Source: Closterium sp. NIES-65 (lineage: Eukaryota > Streptophyta > Zygnematophyceae > Desmidiales > Closteriaceae). From it: a stretch of 64,000 bases of DNA. Made by a program: the position numbers and the translations under genes. Below, in pieces: positions 19,825 to 32,400 of the stretch; the first letter of the stretch is position 1, and each line of letters opens with the position of its first letter. The stretch spans positions 372,001 through 436,000 of the forward strand of contig CANXME010001453.1 of assembly GCA_948144175.1 (NCBI GenBank), given 5' to 3'. The notes under the pieces are model-generated. The model saw nothing but the letters and a program-made list of their open reading frames with translations. It did no database searches and had not been told where the DNA came from.

Positions 19825-20892
19825 ATGGAGTCGGGCGGAACGGAAGGTTCACTTACACGTGCCAATAGTGGAAGCCAAGACACTTGAGGGTCAACGCTAA
19901 AGGGAGTGCGGATCGGCCAGGGCTCACTGTTGAGAGAGGTGCTCAAGAACTTCACCGTCGACAAGTTCAACGGCAATGGGTACGACGATTGGGCGTGGAA
20001 AATGCAGCTGTACTTCCGTCAAGTTGGGTTGCTGAAGATAATGATTGGCGATGAGGAGAGGCCGAGCGATCCCGTCCTGCAAGGAGAGTGGGACGAGCGT
20101 GCATCAGCCGGATACTACCTCCTATCGCAAACGTTGGAGCTCAACCAGAGAGCACATGTTATGCATCTGCTGGGGGAAGCTGATAATGGGCCACGGGCAT
20201 GGAAAGTGCTTAAGGAACTGCACGCGCCAACATCGGTGGTTGCTACGCTTATGTTGGAGCGTGAGTTGGCTTCATTGCGCCTGAATGAAGGGGAGCCGAT
20301 TCAGCCGGTCCTTGACAAGATGAGGGAGCTATACGCGAAGCTCCAAATTGCAGGCATCACCTACGTAGAGAAGACGAAGCGCCTACGCATGTTCTCGCTG
20401 CTACCTGAGTCTTGGATGCCGTTCACCAGTGGACTAAGCCTGCCTCAAAACCAGGAATCATAGACTCTCGAGTGGGTGCGAACTAAGATCTTGGAGGAAG
20501 ACTTTTGGAGGAGGCAGCTGAGTCACGGTGACGATGTAGACGGTGGCTACGGGGTGCAAGGCAGCGGATGGCGTAAGGGAAAAGGCCGGGATGAAGGTGA
20601 AAGCGGACGTCATGGAAGCAGGCTAGTTGATAAGAAGCCGAGCAACAATTATGGTGAAGAAGACGATGATGATGACGAGGATGATCGTGGTGACTACCAC
20701 AAGTACAAGGGAGCTTGTTGGTACTGCAACAAACCGGGGCACACCTGGGTGAAGTGTTGGAAACGTCCGAAGTGGTGGACTCCCGGACAAGGAGACAATG
20801 ACCGAGCTAGGAACCACCATCGTGGAGTTGGTTATGTAGCAGAGACCGCAAGTGACGGGGAAGATGATTGGGAGAGAACTCCAGGACAATCC
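19825..20892 (+). pseudogene. C gag, with CCHC zinc knuckle
   Basis: The likely start is ATG at 19825, just after the PBS. The frame is interrupted by TGA near 19885 and TAG at 20461-20463 but otherwise continuous. The N-terminal part (FNGNGYDDWAWKMQLYFRQ, then HLLGEADNGPRAWKVLKEL and LERELASLRLNEGE) is a plant copia Gag core of the UBN2 type. An acidic run of Asp and Glu is followed by a canonical zinc knuckle CWYCNKPGHTWVKC (CX2CX4HX4C) at about 20716-20757. Gag forms the particle and binds RNA. The frame stops where A is inserted and continues in phase at 34412. Confidence 0.8.
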
Positions 20893-21023
20893 GGAGGAAA
20901 GTAGAACGACAATGAATGAACTATGAATGAACTGAGTACAAGTACTAACCCTCTTTAGGTTGTACCCCTTATGGGCTACCCCACTATAGCCTACACAATA
21001 TGCATAAGCTATATGTTCTGACA
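20893..21023 (-). repeat. A 3' LTR
   Basis: 131 bp. The outer base is G instead of T (GGAGGAAAG against TGAGGAAAG). The inner edge is followed by the PPT (CACCCCCATAGG on the plus strand). Confidence 0.85.
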
Positions 21024-21232
21024 CACCCCCATAGGCAAAGTGGGGGAGAACAAGGGGTCACAAGACCAGTCAAACAAAGCAAAGCAAAGCAAGCTCAGGG
21101 TGGATCACAAAGTCACCACACATTCCGAGCACAAGTTCAAGGCCACAAGGCCAGTTCACATGCACGAGTACATATATATAAAAGACTAGACAAGCAAGAG
21201 CAGGTGTATAATATGTAACAGTACAAGCAAGG

Positions 21233-22697
21233 TCAAGAGGTGAGCAAGTGAGGCAAGACAGGCACAAGACTCAGCTGCGTGCAGAAGCGCTGATGATCAC
21301 AAGGCGCAAGTGCCTTGGTGAAGACATCAGCAGTGTTGGCCTCAGAGGCCACGTACGCAAGCCGCAACTGACCACGCTGCTGTAGCTCACGAGCAAGGAA
21401 GTAGCGAAGAGCAATGTGCTTTGTTCTGTGCTCCAGTCTCTGCTCTCGACACAAGGCCAGCATGGCCTTGTTGTCTACGTACAGGACTGGAGGAGAACGA
21501 GGCGGCTCTCCAAGGTCGGTCAGCAGGTAGGTGAGCCAGCGAAGTTCCTGTGCAGCCATGGCCCCTACGTAGATCTCAGCCTCACAACTGGAGCCGAGAA
21601 CAGAAGACGAGCGAGTAGCCCGCCACGAAACAGAGCTGGAACTGAGGCTGAAGGTGTAACCCTGTGACGACCGCTGCGTAGCCTGGTCGTCAGCCCAAGA
21701 AGCGTCCGCGTGCCCTGTCAGGACCACTGGACTCCGCCCTCCAAGCACTAGCCCCATGCCCGACGTACTGCACAAGTAGCGCAACACCCTCTTCGCTGCA
21801 GCCATGTGCTCCGGTCGGTGTCTCCCAGGAGCAATATAGCGTGCCAAGATGCTAAGAGGGTATGCAAGGTCCGGTCGTGTGCAGGTCATCAGGTACATGA
21901 GGCAGCCAACAAGCTCTGGATACGGGCCACTCGACTCTACGAACTCATCCGAAGGCAGAGCTGAGAGTAAGTGGCGAGTAGCCGGAGGAGTGGCCTGAGG
22001 CGAGGAGTACGTGAAGTCGAAGCGCTGAAGGACCTGCTGCACCATGTGTGACTGAGTCAGGGTAATGGTGCGGCGTGCTCTGTCCCCGGTGATCTGCAAG
22101 CCAAGGTAGCTGCGCAGTTCACCCAGGTCAGTGCAGGTGTGTCTCTTCTCCAGCTCGGACTTCACGTAGGCGAGTCCAGCAGTGTCAGCTGTGGCAAAGA
22201 CCAAGTCGTCGACGTACACGAGGATGTAGAACGGCGGCAGAGAGGTGTCGGTGCGCAGAAACAGCGACGGGTCGGCAGTAGAAGGAGCAAACCCAAGAGC
22301 CGCAAGTGTAGTCCTCAGTGTGTCGTGCCACTCACGTGGCGCCTGGCGGAGGCCGTAGAATGGACGCCGGAGGCTCCACTGGGTACCAGGAGGGAAAGAC
22401 CCAGTGAAGCCAGGTGGGCGGCGCAGCCAGATCTCCTCGTGCAGGCTGCCTTGCAAGAAAGCAGTGCTGAAGTCGAGAGAGTGCAGCTCGTAGTCACGGT
22501 GAGCAGCAACGTGCAGCAGTACCCGAAGAGTGGTCATCTTCGGGGTGGGGGAGAAGGTCTGAAAGTAGTCAACTCCCTGCCGCTGACTGAAGCCACGAGC
22601 CACGTAACGCGCCTTGAAGACAAGCGGAGAACCCAGCGGCCGCTTCACCCTGAAGATCCACATGCCACTGACGATGTTCGCCCCAGGAGGGGGGACA
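21233..22697 (-). pseudogene. A reverse transcriptase and RNase H, part left of B
   Basis: It starts at the B insertion point and continues the RT after TYVDA. It has MWIFRVKRP, ARGFSQRQGVDYFQTFSPTP, LDFSTAFLQGSLHEEI, YVDDLVFATAD, then RNase H HADASWADDQAT, SSCEAEIYVGA, YVDNKAML and ANTADVFTKAL, ending at a stop at 21233. There is no stop or frameshift over about 480 codons, so the enzyme part was intact when B inserted. A is dead because of B and the nonsense codons upstream. Confidence 0.88.
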
Positions 22698-22702
22698 GCG
22701 TC

Positions 22703-23202
22703 TGTTGATTGTGTAGGTGGTTGTGGTATTTTGCTCTAGCTGGTTGTGGGCTAAGGGTTTGGGCAAAATGTGGTGTTGCGGGCTGGTATTGATCTCGCAC
22801 CCAACAAGCACCAACAAACCTTTGCTATTCACTACAACACCTTTGGTGTTGCTAGTTTAGCACTTTGGGTTGTTGGGGATTGTTGTAGTGCGAGGGTTGG
22901 GCTGGTAGGGTTTGAACAACTCGTCACTTTACAGATCTGAACTCTTGCTAAAGCTAGTCTTTTGGTCTAATCCACGGCTGCCTACTAATTCCGCCAGAAT
23001 ACACCGTCGCACTTAAATCGCGATAGCGATCGGCCTAGATCTTGGTTGAAAGCGTGCGTTACGATTCTGGAAAGTAGAGATTAAGACCGTTCCAACGCGT
23101 ACCTGCTCATAGTTTAAGGTTACGTGAGCTGCACGCAATGTTCCGTCGAAGTCGGCGGACTTAATCTCTTGTACGCTCTTCAGATTCACGCGCTTTCCAT
23201 CA
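22703..23202 (+). repeat. B 5' LTR
   Basis: 500 bp, TGTTGATTG...TTTCCATCA, followed by one base and the PBS. Confidence 0.95.
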
Positions 23203-23203
23203 G

Positions 23204-23215
23204 TGGTATCTGAGC
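23204..23215 (+). other. Primer-binding site of B
   Basis: TGGTATCTGAGC, one mismatch to the initiator tRNA-Met complement. Confidence 0.85.
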
Positions 23216-23290
23216 TGGTTAGGCCTGCGACATTCCCTCCTATTATCATATTACGAATTGGCTTAAAAATCTCCAGATCTAGGGTTGGTT

Positions 23291-26200
23291 ATGGCCCACA
23301 AATTAGATGGCCCTCCTAGGTTCACCGGCTCGGATTTTTCGCTATGGCGGTTCCAGTTTACGCTTTGGCTAGGTATCAAAGACCTAGAAGGCGTTTTGGA
23401 GGGATCGGAGCGAAGACCTGAAGCTGATGAAAGAAAGGCATCTACTGGAGTCTCTAGCCAAGTGGGAGAAGGGGCTGGGGGAGCCTCTAGCTCATCCATA
23501 ACTGAGGGAAGTGGAGGTGGACCAGCAGCACCACAAACCAGAAGGCAACGGCTTAGTATAGAGGAGCTTCTTAAGGAACAAGAAGCATGGGACCGCAAGG
23601 ACAAGCAAGCGTTTCAGTACCTGTGTTGGGCCTTGGAAGGCCAACTAGAGCTCCTAAAGATGCTGATTGACCTGAAGGGCAAGCAAGGAGCAGCTGCACT
23701 AGCATGGAAGAGAGTTCAAGATCGACATTTGCAAAAAGGGTTGTTAAGCATACTCACCTGGAGGAAGCGGTTCTACACCATGGAACGCAACTATGGCGAT
23801 GGGGAGACCATGGTGCAGTACCTCCAGAGGGTGGATGAGTATGTTAGGGCATTGGAGGAGCTGAAATATGAAGTAGATGAGAAGGAGATCATCTACACCG
23901 CACTCCAGGGGCTGGACCAAGAAGCAAACGAGGCTCTACTACAATACCTTCACCTAGAGCAGCAGAAATGGACCAAGGCCTGGATATGGGAGGTGTTGGT
24001 TTCTGATGAGGCTCGCAAGCGTAATGCTGGTAGAGGAGTTGAAGGGGGAATGGGGGCAGGTGATAGGGTTGCCTCCAAGAAATATCAGCAGCGGCACGGA
24101 GGTGGGGGGAAGAAGGAGCTCGACAAGTGCCTCGTCCCTGGATGCAACCGGAAGCACTCTTGGAAGGAGTGCTGGAGTCGACCAGATGGGTGGAAGCCTC
24201 AAGGGTACCCAGGAGAGGCTCCACCTGTCACTAGGCCTGAGTGGGTGGAGAGGAGGATGAAGAACGGAGCATGGAACAAGAAGGGCAGCAAAGAGAAAGC
24301 GGCAGCAGCGGCGGCAAACGAGGATAAGAAGGGAAAGGAGGACGTATCGGATGATGGCTTCTCCTTCTTATCCTTAGAGAAGGAGACGGCGCTTGCTGGT
24401 CGTACATTGGCTGACCCCAATCAGCTCATTCTAGACTCTGGAGCAACCTGTGGAATGGTACCTCGGCGCGACCTCTTCACCACTTATCACTCCCTCCCAC
24501 CTAACTCCAGAAATGTGATTGTGGGGAGCGGAGATACGCTGCAAGCAATCGGCATCGGCACCATCACCGTCATGGGGAAGGAGGGGGAGGTGCTGAATGT
24601 GAAGGGTGTGCTTCATGTTCCTGATTTGGCAGCCAACCTTCTCTCATGCTCTCAACTTGCGAGGCAAGAATACATATGCACCTTCACCATGGAAGGTGGC
24701 ACGGTTCGCAAGGGTGGAGCTGTGGTGATGGAGGCCAAATTAGAGAAGGGCCTATACCTTGTTCCAGTTTGTGTGCCTCAGGTGGAGAGGGCACATGGAG
24801 TTGAAGCCGAGGAAGCCGCTTGTAGCAGCCGTTGGAGGGACGTGGAGCAGGTGACGGCAGATTTGCTGCACCTACGCACGGGGCATGCAGGAAGGCAGCA
24901 ACTTGTGGAGTGTGTGAAGAAGGGGGAGCTGAAGGGTGTGGAGATCAAGGAGGGTGGTGGGCAGCCAAGAAAGTGCCCTGATTGCACGACCGGGAAGCTG
25001 CCAAGGACCTCTTTCCCTACCTCCACCACTCGAGCCTCCGCACCTCTTGAGTTGGTGCACACGGATGTGTGTGGCCCCATGCAAACACCGGATAGGGAGA
25101 AGGGGAGCAAATACTTCATCACCTTCTTGGATGACTTCAGCCGCCTAAGTTGGGTTACCTTGGTGAAAACCAAGGATGAGGTGGCCAAGGTCTTCAAACG
25201 TTGGATACGCTATGCGGAGAGGGAAGCCGGGGCGAAGGTGAAGATACTAAGGTCTGATCGGGGTGGGGAGTACATGGGGAAGGATCTGGAGGCTTTCCTT
25301 GAAGACAAGGGCATCACCCACCAGCTTTCAGTCGCCTACACACCGCAGCAAAATGGGGCAGCGGAGCGGCTAAACCGGACCCTCATTGACCTTGCCCGAG
25401 CCATGCTTGCTCATGCGCAGCTGGACCATACTTGGTGGGGGGCAACAGTGCAATATGCCAACTGGGTTAAGAACAGAATGGACAGCAAGGGGCTAGGGGG
25501 CAAGAGCCCTTACTTCATGTGGACCAGGAAGGTGCCTAGTGTGTCCATGGCACGAGTGTGGGGGTGCATGGCGCAGTACAAAGTGCCCGACCAGCAACGG
25601 AGGAAGCTGGATCCTAAGGCACAATGGGGCATTTTTCTTGGGGTGTTGGAGAGGAGTAAAGCTTGGATGTTGTGGAGTGTGGCGGATCAGCGGGTGGTGG
25701 AAAGCAGGGATGTGGTTTTCCACGAGGGGCTGAGCTATAAGGGGTGGAAAGAGCATGGTGCTAGTACAGTTGGGAACTCCCTTCAGGATCCCTACACCTC
25801 TTCCATCTTTGAGGGGGCATGGGAGGACCCTGGAGAGGAGGTAGAGGAGCAGCAAGAGGAACAAAAGGCAGCTGCACCTCACCATGAGGAGTCACCAACT
25901 GCTGGTTCTACCCCTGACCCTAACGCACCAGCCCATGACCCGGTGCAGCCACAGGGGCAGCAGCAACAACAAGAGAAGCCGCAGCAGCCACCACAGGAGC
26001 ATACACCACCTGTTCCTGCGGGTAGGTGGCAGCAAATACTGCAGCAGCAGCTGTCCAAGTCACCATGGTCCCCCATGAAGAGAGTGAGTTGGAAGGAGAA
26101 GCTGCAAAGTTTGGAGCAGGGGGAGGCATCACCTCTGCGCCGCACCACACGCATCTCCCGGCCACCCAAAAGGTTCACACCAAGTGCACAGTATGCTTGC

Positions 26201-27943
26201 ATGCATGATCATGAGGTGCATGATATGGAGGAGTGCATGCTTGTGGATGCTGAGGGGGGTGAGCTTGGGCTTGATTTCTGTCTCAAGGGTCAGGTGCATG
26301 AGCCTAAGTCGGTCAAGGAGGCCTTGTCCCGTCCTGAGTGGGTCGAGTCCATGCGTGAGGAGCTTGAGTCTCATAGGGTGAACGAGTCTTTTGAGCTGGT
26401 TGATCCAGCTTGTGTGCCACCTGGAATGGAGGTCTTGAGGTGTCAGTGGGTGTGGAAGTATAAGCACATGGCTGATGGGAGTATTGAGAGGCCTAAGTCC
26501 ATGTTGGTGGCCATGGGGAACACTCAAACACGAGGCGTTCACTATGACCAGGTATATACCCCAGTAGGTAAACCTACCACCCTGAGAGGTTCCCTTGGGA
26601 TGGCAGCATCCTCGGGGTCTCACATCCATCACATGGATGTGACCACCGCCTATCTTCATGGGGTCTTGAAGGAGGAGCTTTACATGAGGCAGCCACCTGG
26701 TTTTGATGATAGGTCCGGCAGAGTTTGCCAACTCAAGAAATCAATCTATGGGCTAAAGCAAGCTCCAAGGCAGTGGTACCTCAAGTTTGATGAGGCGCTG
26801 ATGGATTTTGGGTTTGAGAGGTCGGAGTGTGACCCCGCCTTGTACCACTTGGTGAGGCATGAGGGCAGGCTGTCCCTTTACCTCTATGTGGATGACATTC
26901 TGCTCATGTCTTCGAGCATGGTCTTGCTGGACGATGTGAAGGGTCTCTTGTCCTCTCGGTTCCGCATGAAGGACATGGGGGAGGCCAAGTACTATTTGGG
27001 GGTGCAGATTGAGCGTGATGAGAGTGGCATCTTGATTCATCAGGAGAGGTACATTCTCAACATGCTTGAGTCCTTTGGTCTTTCTGAGGCTAACCCCGTG
27101 CGTACCCCTCTCCCTACAGGGTTCGACGTGCATGCACATGCTGAGGAGCCCTTGCTGCGAGATGAGCTGGTCCAGCTCTATCAAAGTATTGTGGGGTCTC
27201 TCATGTATGCAAGCACGACCACACAGCCCCAGATTGCTTATGCAGTGTCACAGCTGTCCAAGGTGGTGTCTTGTCCCAAGGCATTTCATTTGCAGGCTGC
27301 TAAGAGAGTGCTAAGGTACCTGAAAGGTTGTGTCAAGTCAGGTAGATTCTACCCCGCACACAGCAAGCCTCAGGTTGAGTTGGTGGGCTTTAGTGATGCT
27401 GATTATGCTGGAGATTAAGCTGATCGCAAGAGTCACACCGGCTATGTCTATTGCCTTAATGGTGCAGCCATCTCTTGGCAGAGCAAGAGGCAGCCGGTGG
27501 TTGCATTGTCTACCACTAAGAGTGAGTACATCAATCTGTGTCAGTGCATTCAGGAGGGTGTGTGGCTGAAGCGTTTGTTTGGGGAGTTTGGGCATGAGTT
27601 TGCTGGTGGTGTGCCTGTGTTTGTGGACAACCAGTCTGCCATTGCCCTTGCACAGAATGCATGCTTGCATGGCCGCACCAAGCACATGCAGGTTCGGTGG
27701 CATTTCATCAGGGAGATGGTGGCGTGCGGCGAGGTGATCCTCTGGTGGTGCCCCACCAACCGTCAAGCAGCAGATATACTCACCAAACCCCTCCCTTTTG
27801 AGCGGCATGGTGTGTGCATGTCCTTGATGGGATGCAGCCCCATGTCAGCATGGTGCCTGAGCAGGATGTGGGAGGACTGGTGCTTCTCTGCATTGACAAC
27901 CTCATGCTGTGGATGGCGCCCTTCCCTGGGCAAGGGGGAGTGA
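23291..27943 (+). pseudogene. B Gag-Pol polyprotein, complete except one stop codon
   Basis: The ATG at 23291 opens 1550 codons, broken only by TAA at 27416-27418 inside RNase H (after SDADYAGD). Gag comes first (KLDGPPRFTGSDFSLWRFQF near the start) with a Cys/His motif CLVPGCNRKHSWKEC near residue 280 (CX4CX3HX4C, not the usual CX2CX4HX4C). Protease LILDSGATCG follows near 380; pre-integrase HLRTGHAG; integrase HTDVCGP, LRSDRGGEY and NGAAERLNR; RT with MDVTTAYLHG and YVDDILLMSS near 1200; RNase H with TTKSEYINL and FVDNQSAIAL after the stop. Readthrough could still give a full protein, but loss of function is more likely. Confidence 0.92.
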
Positions 27944-27998
27944 AGTGAAGGATTTTGCCCAGTGGTGTTCAGCCACCTCCAGCACGAGCAAGGGGGAG

Positions 27999-28495
27999 TG
28001 TTGATTGTGTAGGTGGTTGTGGTATTTTGCTCTAGCTGGTTGTGGGCTAAGGGTTTGGGCAAAATGTGATGTTGCAGCGTATTGATCTCGCACCCAACAA
28101 ACACCGACAAACCTTTGCTATTCACTACAACACCTTTGGTGTTGCTAGTTTAGCACTTTGGGTTGTTAGAGATTGTTGTGGGGCGAGGGTTGGGTTGGTA
28201 GGGTTTGAACAACTCGTCACTTTTCAGATCTGAACTCTTGCTAAAGCTAGTCTTTTGGTCTAATCCATGGCTGCCTACTAATTCCGCCAGAATACACCGT
28301 CGCACTTAAATCGCGATAGCGATCGGCCTAGATCTTGGTTGAACACGTGCGTTACTATTCTGGAAAGTAGAGATTAAGACCGTTCCAACGCGTACCTGCT
28401 CATAGTTTAAGGTTACGTGAGCTGCACGCAATGTTCCGTCGAAGTTGGCAGACTTAATCTCTTGAACGCTCTCCAGATTCACGCGCTTTCCATCA
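27999..28495 (+). repeat. B 3' LTR
   Basis: 497 bp with TG...CA ends, followed by the TSD GCGTC. Confidence 0.95.
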
Positions 28496-28500
28496 GCGTC

Positions 28501-29454
28501 AACGTAGGTGCCTGTGGACTTCCAGAAAGCCATCTCTGCATCCGTAGCTGCCTGCCACTGAGAGGAGTAGGGACCCTCTATCGCCTCCACGTAAGAGCGC
28601 GGAGTCGGGATGTCAAGTGCATCCGGGTCTCCCTCAGGGGTAAGCAGTACGGACACGAGATGAGGTGAAGCAGCTGCCAGACACTGGAACTCCTCCTGCC
28701 TGTCCTCAAGGACGTCCGTGCCAAGGGCACACTCACCCCCGACGGACGGAGGACGGACAGACTCAGACTCAGCGACAAGACTAGCAGCGTAGTCTAGGCG
28801 ACAGCAAGCAGCAAAGTCGACGAGCTCAGCAACGAGGGCAGACGCAGCACTAGACTCGAAAGAAGGGTCAGTGATGACAGTAGCAAGGAGACGCAGAGAA
28901 GTAGGACTGGCAGCACGCAGAGAGTCCGACTCCGGGTCGGCAAGAGCAGGAAGAGAAGACTCAGGAGGAGAAGGAAAAGGGGCACGCAGAGGAGCAGTAG
29001 ACGAACGTAGAGACATCCTGTGTGTGCTAGGGATAGGAGGAGGACGCGGACGCGAACCACGACCACTAGCGCGAGCAGGACGGACCGGTGACGTAGGGCG
29101 AGACGCAGGCTCACGACGCTCAGTAAGACCTCCAATAGGACCAGCGTAGGGAGAAGGAGCAGGCAAAGGGGAGGTAGGTTGCAGCTGTGACTGTGACGGG
29201 ACAGGCTGTGGACCCTCAAGGGAGGAGGAGGACCAGTAGAAGGTGGAAGACTAAGAACCTGCTGCAGGAGTGGAACGAAGTACGGTCGAGGCCGCGTGGA
29301 TGCCAGAAACAGCAGGGACAACACCAGTAGCACCAGCAGGAGCACCCGCTCCAGCAGCACCTCCAGCAGCTCCAGAACCTCCAGTAGCACCAGGAGCACC
29401 CCCAGCAGGACCGCCAGAGGTAGTCTCAGCGCCAACACCCTCAGCAGCACCAGC
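28501..29454 (-). pseudogene. A linker and RT N-terminal part, right of B
   Basis: It reads from the in-frame TGA at 29455 leftward to the B insertion. It has a second RPYFVPLLQQVL motif, SPYAGPIGGLTERREPASRP, TDPSFESSAASALVAELVDFAA, VGGECALGTDVLEDRQEEFQC and TPRSYVEAIEGPYSSQWQAA, ending STGTYVDA at B. Two compensating frame changes lie at about 29230-29300. The linker here contains a 315-bp tandem duplication (29273 against 29588), which doubles the FVPLL motif. Confidence 0.75.
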
Positions 29455-32400
29455 TCAAGTCGGACCTGCAGGCCCAGCAGCTCCAGTACTCCCAGTACGA
29501 GCACCTCCGGGACCCTCGAAAGCAGCACCCTCAGTAGCTGAAGAACCTCCAGCACCAGGCGGGAGACCAAGAACCTGCAAAAGGAGCGGAACGAAGTACG
29601 GCCGAGGCCGCGCGGCGACTTCAGACACACCAGGGACAGCACCAGTACCCTCAGCGGCAGCACCAGCCCTAGCAGCACCCCCAGCTCCAGTACCTCCAGC
29701 AACACCAGTAGCAACCCCAGCAGGACCGCCTCCAGGACCGACAACAGTAGCCTCATCGCCAACACCCTCAGCAGCTCCAGCTCCAGTCGTACCCGCAGGC
29801 CCAGCAGCTCCAGTACTCCCAGTACGAGCACCTCCGGGACCCGCGGCACCAACACCCTCAGCAGCCGAAGAACCTCCAGCTCCAGCAGCACGCCTCCAGC
29901 GCCGGGCAAACCACTCGCGCAGCTCCTGTGGAGAGAGTGGCTCCCGGCGAGACGAAGCACCCTGAGAACCTCCAGGCGGAGCACCTCCAGGCTCAGCACC
30001 CCCAGGCTCTGCACCCCCAGGCAAAGCACCCCCAGGCGTAGCACCCCTAGGCCCAGCAACCCCAGGCTCAACATCCCCAGGCTCAGCACCCCCAGGCGTA
30101 GCACCCCCAGGCTCAGCACCCCCACGCTCAGCACCCCTAGGCTCCGCACCCCCAGTCGCAGCACCCCCCGGCTCAGCACCCTCAGCAGCACCAGAGTCAC
30201 CAGCGACCTCCACAGGCTCGACTGCGTCTACCTGGGACACACCTGAAGGGGCAGGACCCTGAGGGGGGAGGGGGTCTACCGGGGGGGGACCTGGCATAAG
30301 GAAGAGCGGTGGCGGGGGGAGGGACGGAGTGCGGTAGGGGAAGAGGCGGTAGTAGGGGACCGACTCGTCGAACGTGATGTCCTGGGAGGACAGAACACGG
30401 CGAGAGGTGGGGTGGTAGAACTGCCACCCAGGCGCGTCAGGGGGGAACCCCAGGAAGACACAGGGAGCACCACGAGGGGACAGCTTGTCCGCAGACAAGT
30501 TGCGGACAAACGCCCGAGATCCCCAGACCCGGAACGCCGACGCATCGCCAACCTTCCCCGTCCAAAGCAAGGCTGGGGAGGTCTCCGGCATGGAGACCCT
30601 GGGGTGAAGGTTGATCTGATGCGCCGCGTACCGGACCGCAAACGGCCACAGAAAATGGGGGGCAGCTGCATGCATCATAGACGTACGAGCGACGTCCATG
30701 ACCATGCCAATGCGGCGCTCAGCAATCCCATTTTGCTGCGGAGAGTCCGGAAGCGTGAAGGTCTGACGGATCCCTTGTGCATGACAGTAGGCTCGTAGGA
30801 GGCCAGAGGAGAACTCTCCGCCTCTGTCCGAGTGCAGACGCAGAACAAGAAAGTCCGAGCCAAAGCTCTGCCTAAGCAGGAGACGAGCTGCGCGGATCCA
30901 GTCAATCAGCACCTCAGTGACATCACCCTTGCTGCGCAAGGGGAAGACTGCGGTGTAACGCGAATAGTCGTCAACAACGAGCAGGAAGTAGCGCTCGTGA
31001 CCCTGCCCACGGACGCGAGCTGGGCCCCACACGTCCATGTGAAGCGTCTGCAACGGGGCCTCTATCAAAGGAAACTGGGAGGAGTGAGGGGGAGCACGCT
31101 GGCGCCCCTCGACACAGGGGACACAGGTAGGGCCAGGGCCCTGAGGAAGGGGAGGGAGGGACCGGGGGAGACCAGACACTAGAAGACGGGAGGCCATGCC
31201 TCTGAGCCGAAGCAGAGAGGGGTGACCAAGACGGTGGTGCCAGAGGAGAGTCTCGTGAGACAAGAGACGACACGAACAGGGGGCAGACTCAGGACCAGAC
31301 CTGGACGCTGCAGCAAACACCTGACCTGACGCAGCGACCCTACCAGACTCAGCAACGGGAGGAGACGCAATGGTCAGTGTGTACAGGCTCGACCCCGGCT
31401 GAAGGGTAAACGTAGCCAGGTGTCGGCCTGTGCTAGCCTCTGTACAGTGCGTCACCTGCTGACGCGTAGGAGTGAACTGGTGGACACCTGCATCCTGTAG
31501 GTCAGCACCACTCACCAGGTTCGTAGAGAACGAGGGGAGGTAGAGACCAGACAGGGTGCCAGAGGGAGCCGTCGGACACGGGAGAACTGTGGAGAAGCGA
31601 GACAAGACTGGTCCCCTAGAGGGGTCAGCTAGAGACACTGCAACCGGCCGACTCAGCGGCGTGAGTGTGGTGCGGTCCCGAAAGAAGGAGCGAGACGCCC
31701 CAGAGTCAAGAGTGAAGGTGAGGGAGGCCGAAGCCGACGTAGTACCTGAGAGCGCAGACTCACCAGTACCTGAGGACGCAGACACACTAGCACCTAGAGC
31801 AGCAGCGTCGCAAGCACCTAGGGCAGCCTCCTCACCAGTACCTAGAGCAGCAGTCTCAATGCCTGGATCGGGCGGGAAACACCGGTAACAGTCACCCTCA
31901 TCACTAATAGACACAGCATACATGGCAGAGAGAATAGCATCAAAGTCAAGATCATAGATGGCAACACCCGCCCTAGACAGCTCGCCCCAGCGAGGGATCT
32001 CTGAGGCCTCCGGGAACTGGTGACGCCACGCGTCCGTCAGGCGGCCAAAGCAGCGCTGGGTGGGGTGGGCTTCCCCACACTGCTCACCCGCACGGTCGCC
32101 GGTGCGCAAAACGTAGGAGCACAGACCAAAACCCACACCCCGCTGGCGCACAGTGTACCACTCACGGAGCTGCTGAGGGGACAGGGTCTCACGACCGCGC
32201 TGCTGCTGCTGGCGCGAGCCACCACCGGAGCCACTCCTCTGCGAAGACCCGCGACCAGTACCACCGCCACCCCCGCCGCCTCCGCCGCCTCCGCCGCCTC
32301 CGCTACTGCCGCCGCCTCCGCCTCTGCCTCCACCGCCGCCACCTTCGCCACCTCCGCTCCCACCGCCACCGCCGCCGCCACCTCCGCCTCCACTGCCGCC

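Larger units (their letters stand above)
22698..28500 (+). mobile_element. B: nearly complete copia element with TSD GCGTC
   Basis: LTRs of 500 bp (22703-23202) and 497 bp (27999-28495) flank one polyprotein frame. The TSD GCGTC is at 22698-22702 and 28496-28500. The PBS TGGTATCTGAGC is at 23204-23215 and the PPT GCAAGGGGGAG at 27988-27998. The LTRs differ by about 18 substitutions and one 3-bp indel by eye. It belongs to a different copia family from A: LTR length, Gag and lower GC all differ. One internal stop codon is the only coding defect found. Confidence 0.95.

Noticed and set aside
28794-30200. Leu/Val-rich frames in the linkers of A, R1, R2, G and L that look like membrane proteins
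   Set aside because: They are the shifted frame of Gly/Ala/Pro-coding repeats (GGTGCT read as VL/LV); the true frame continues the polyprotein.
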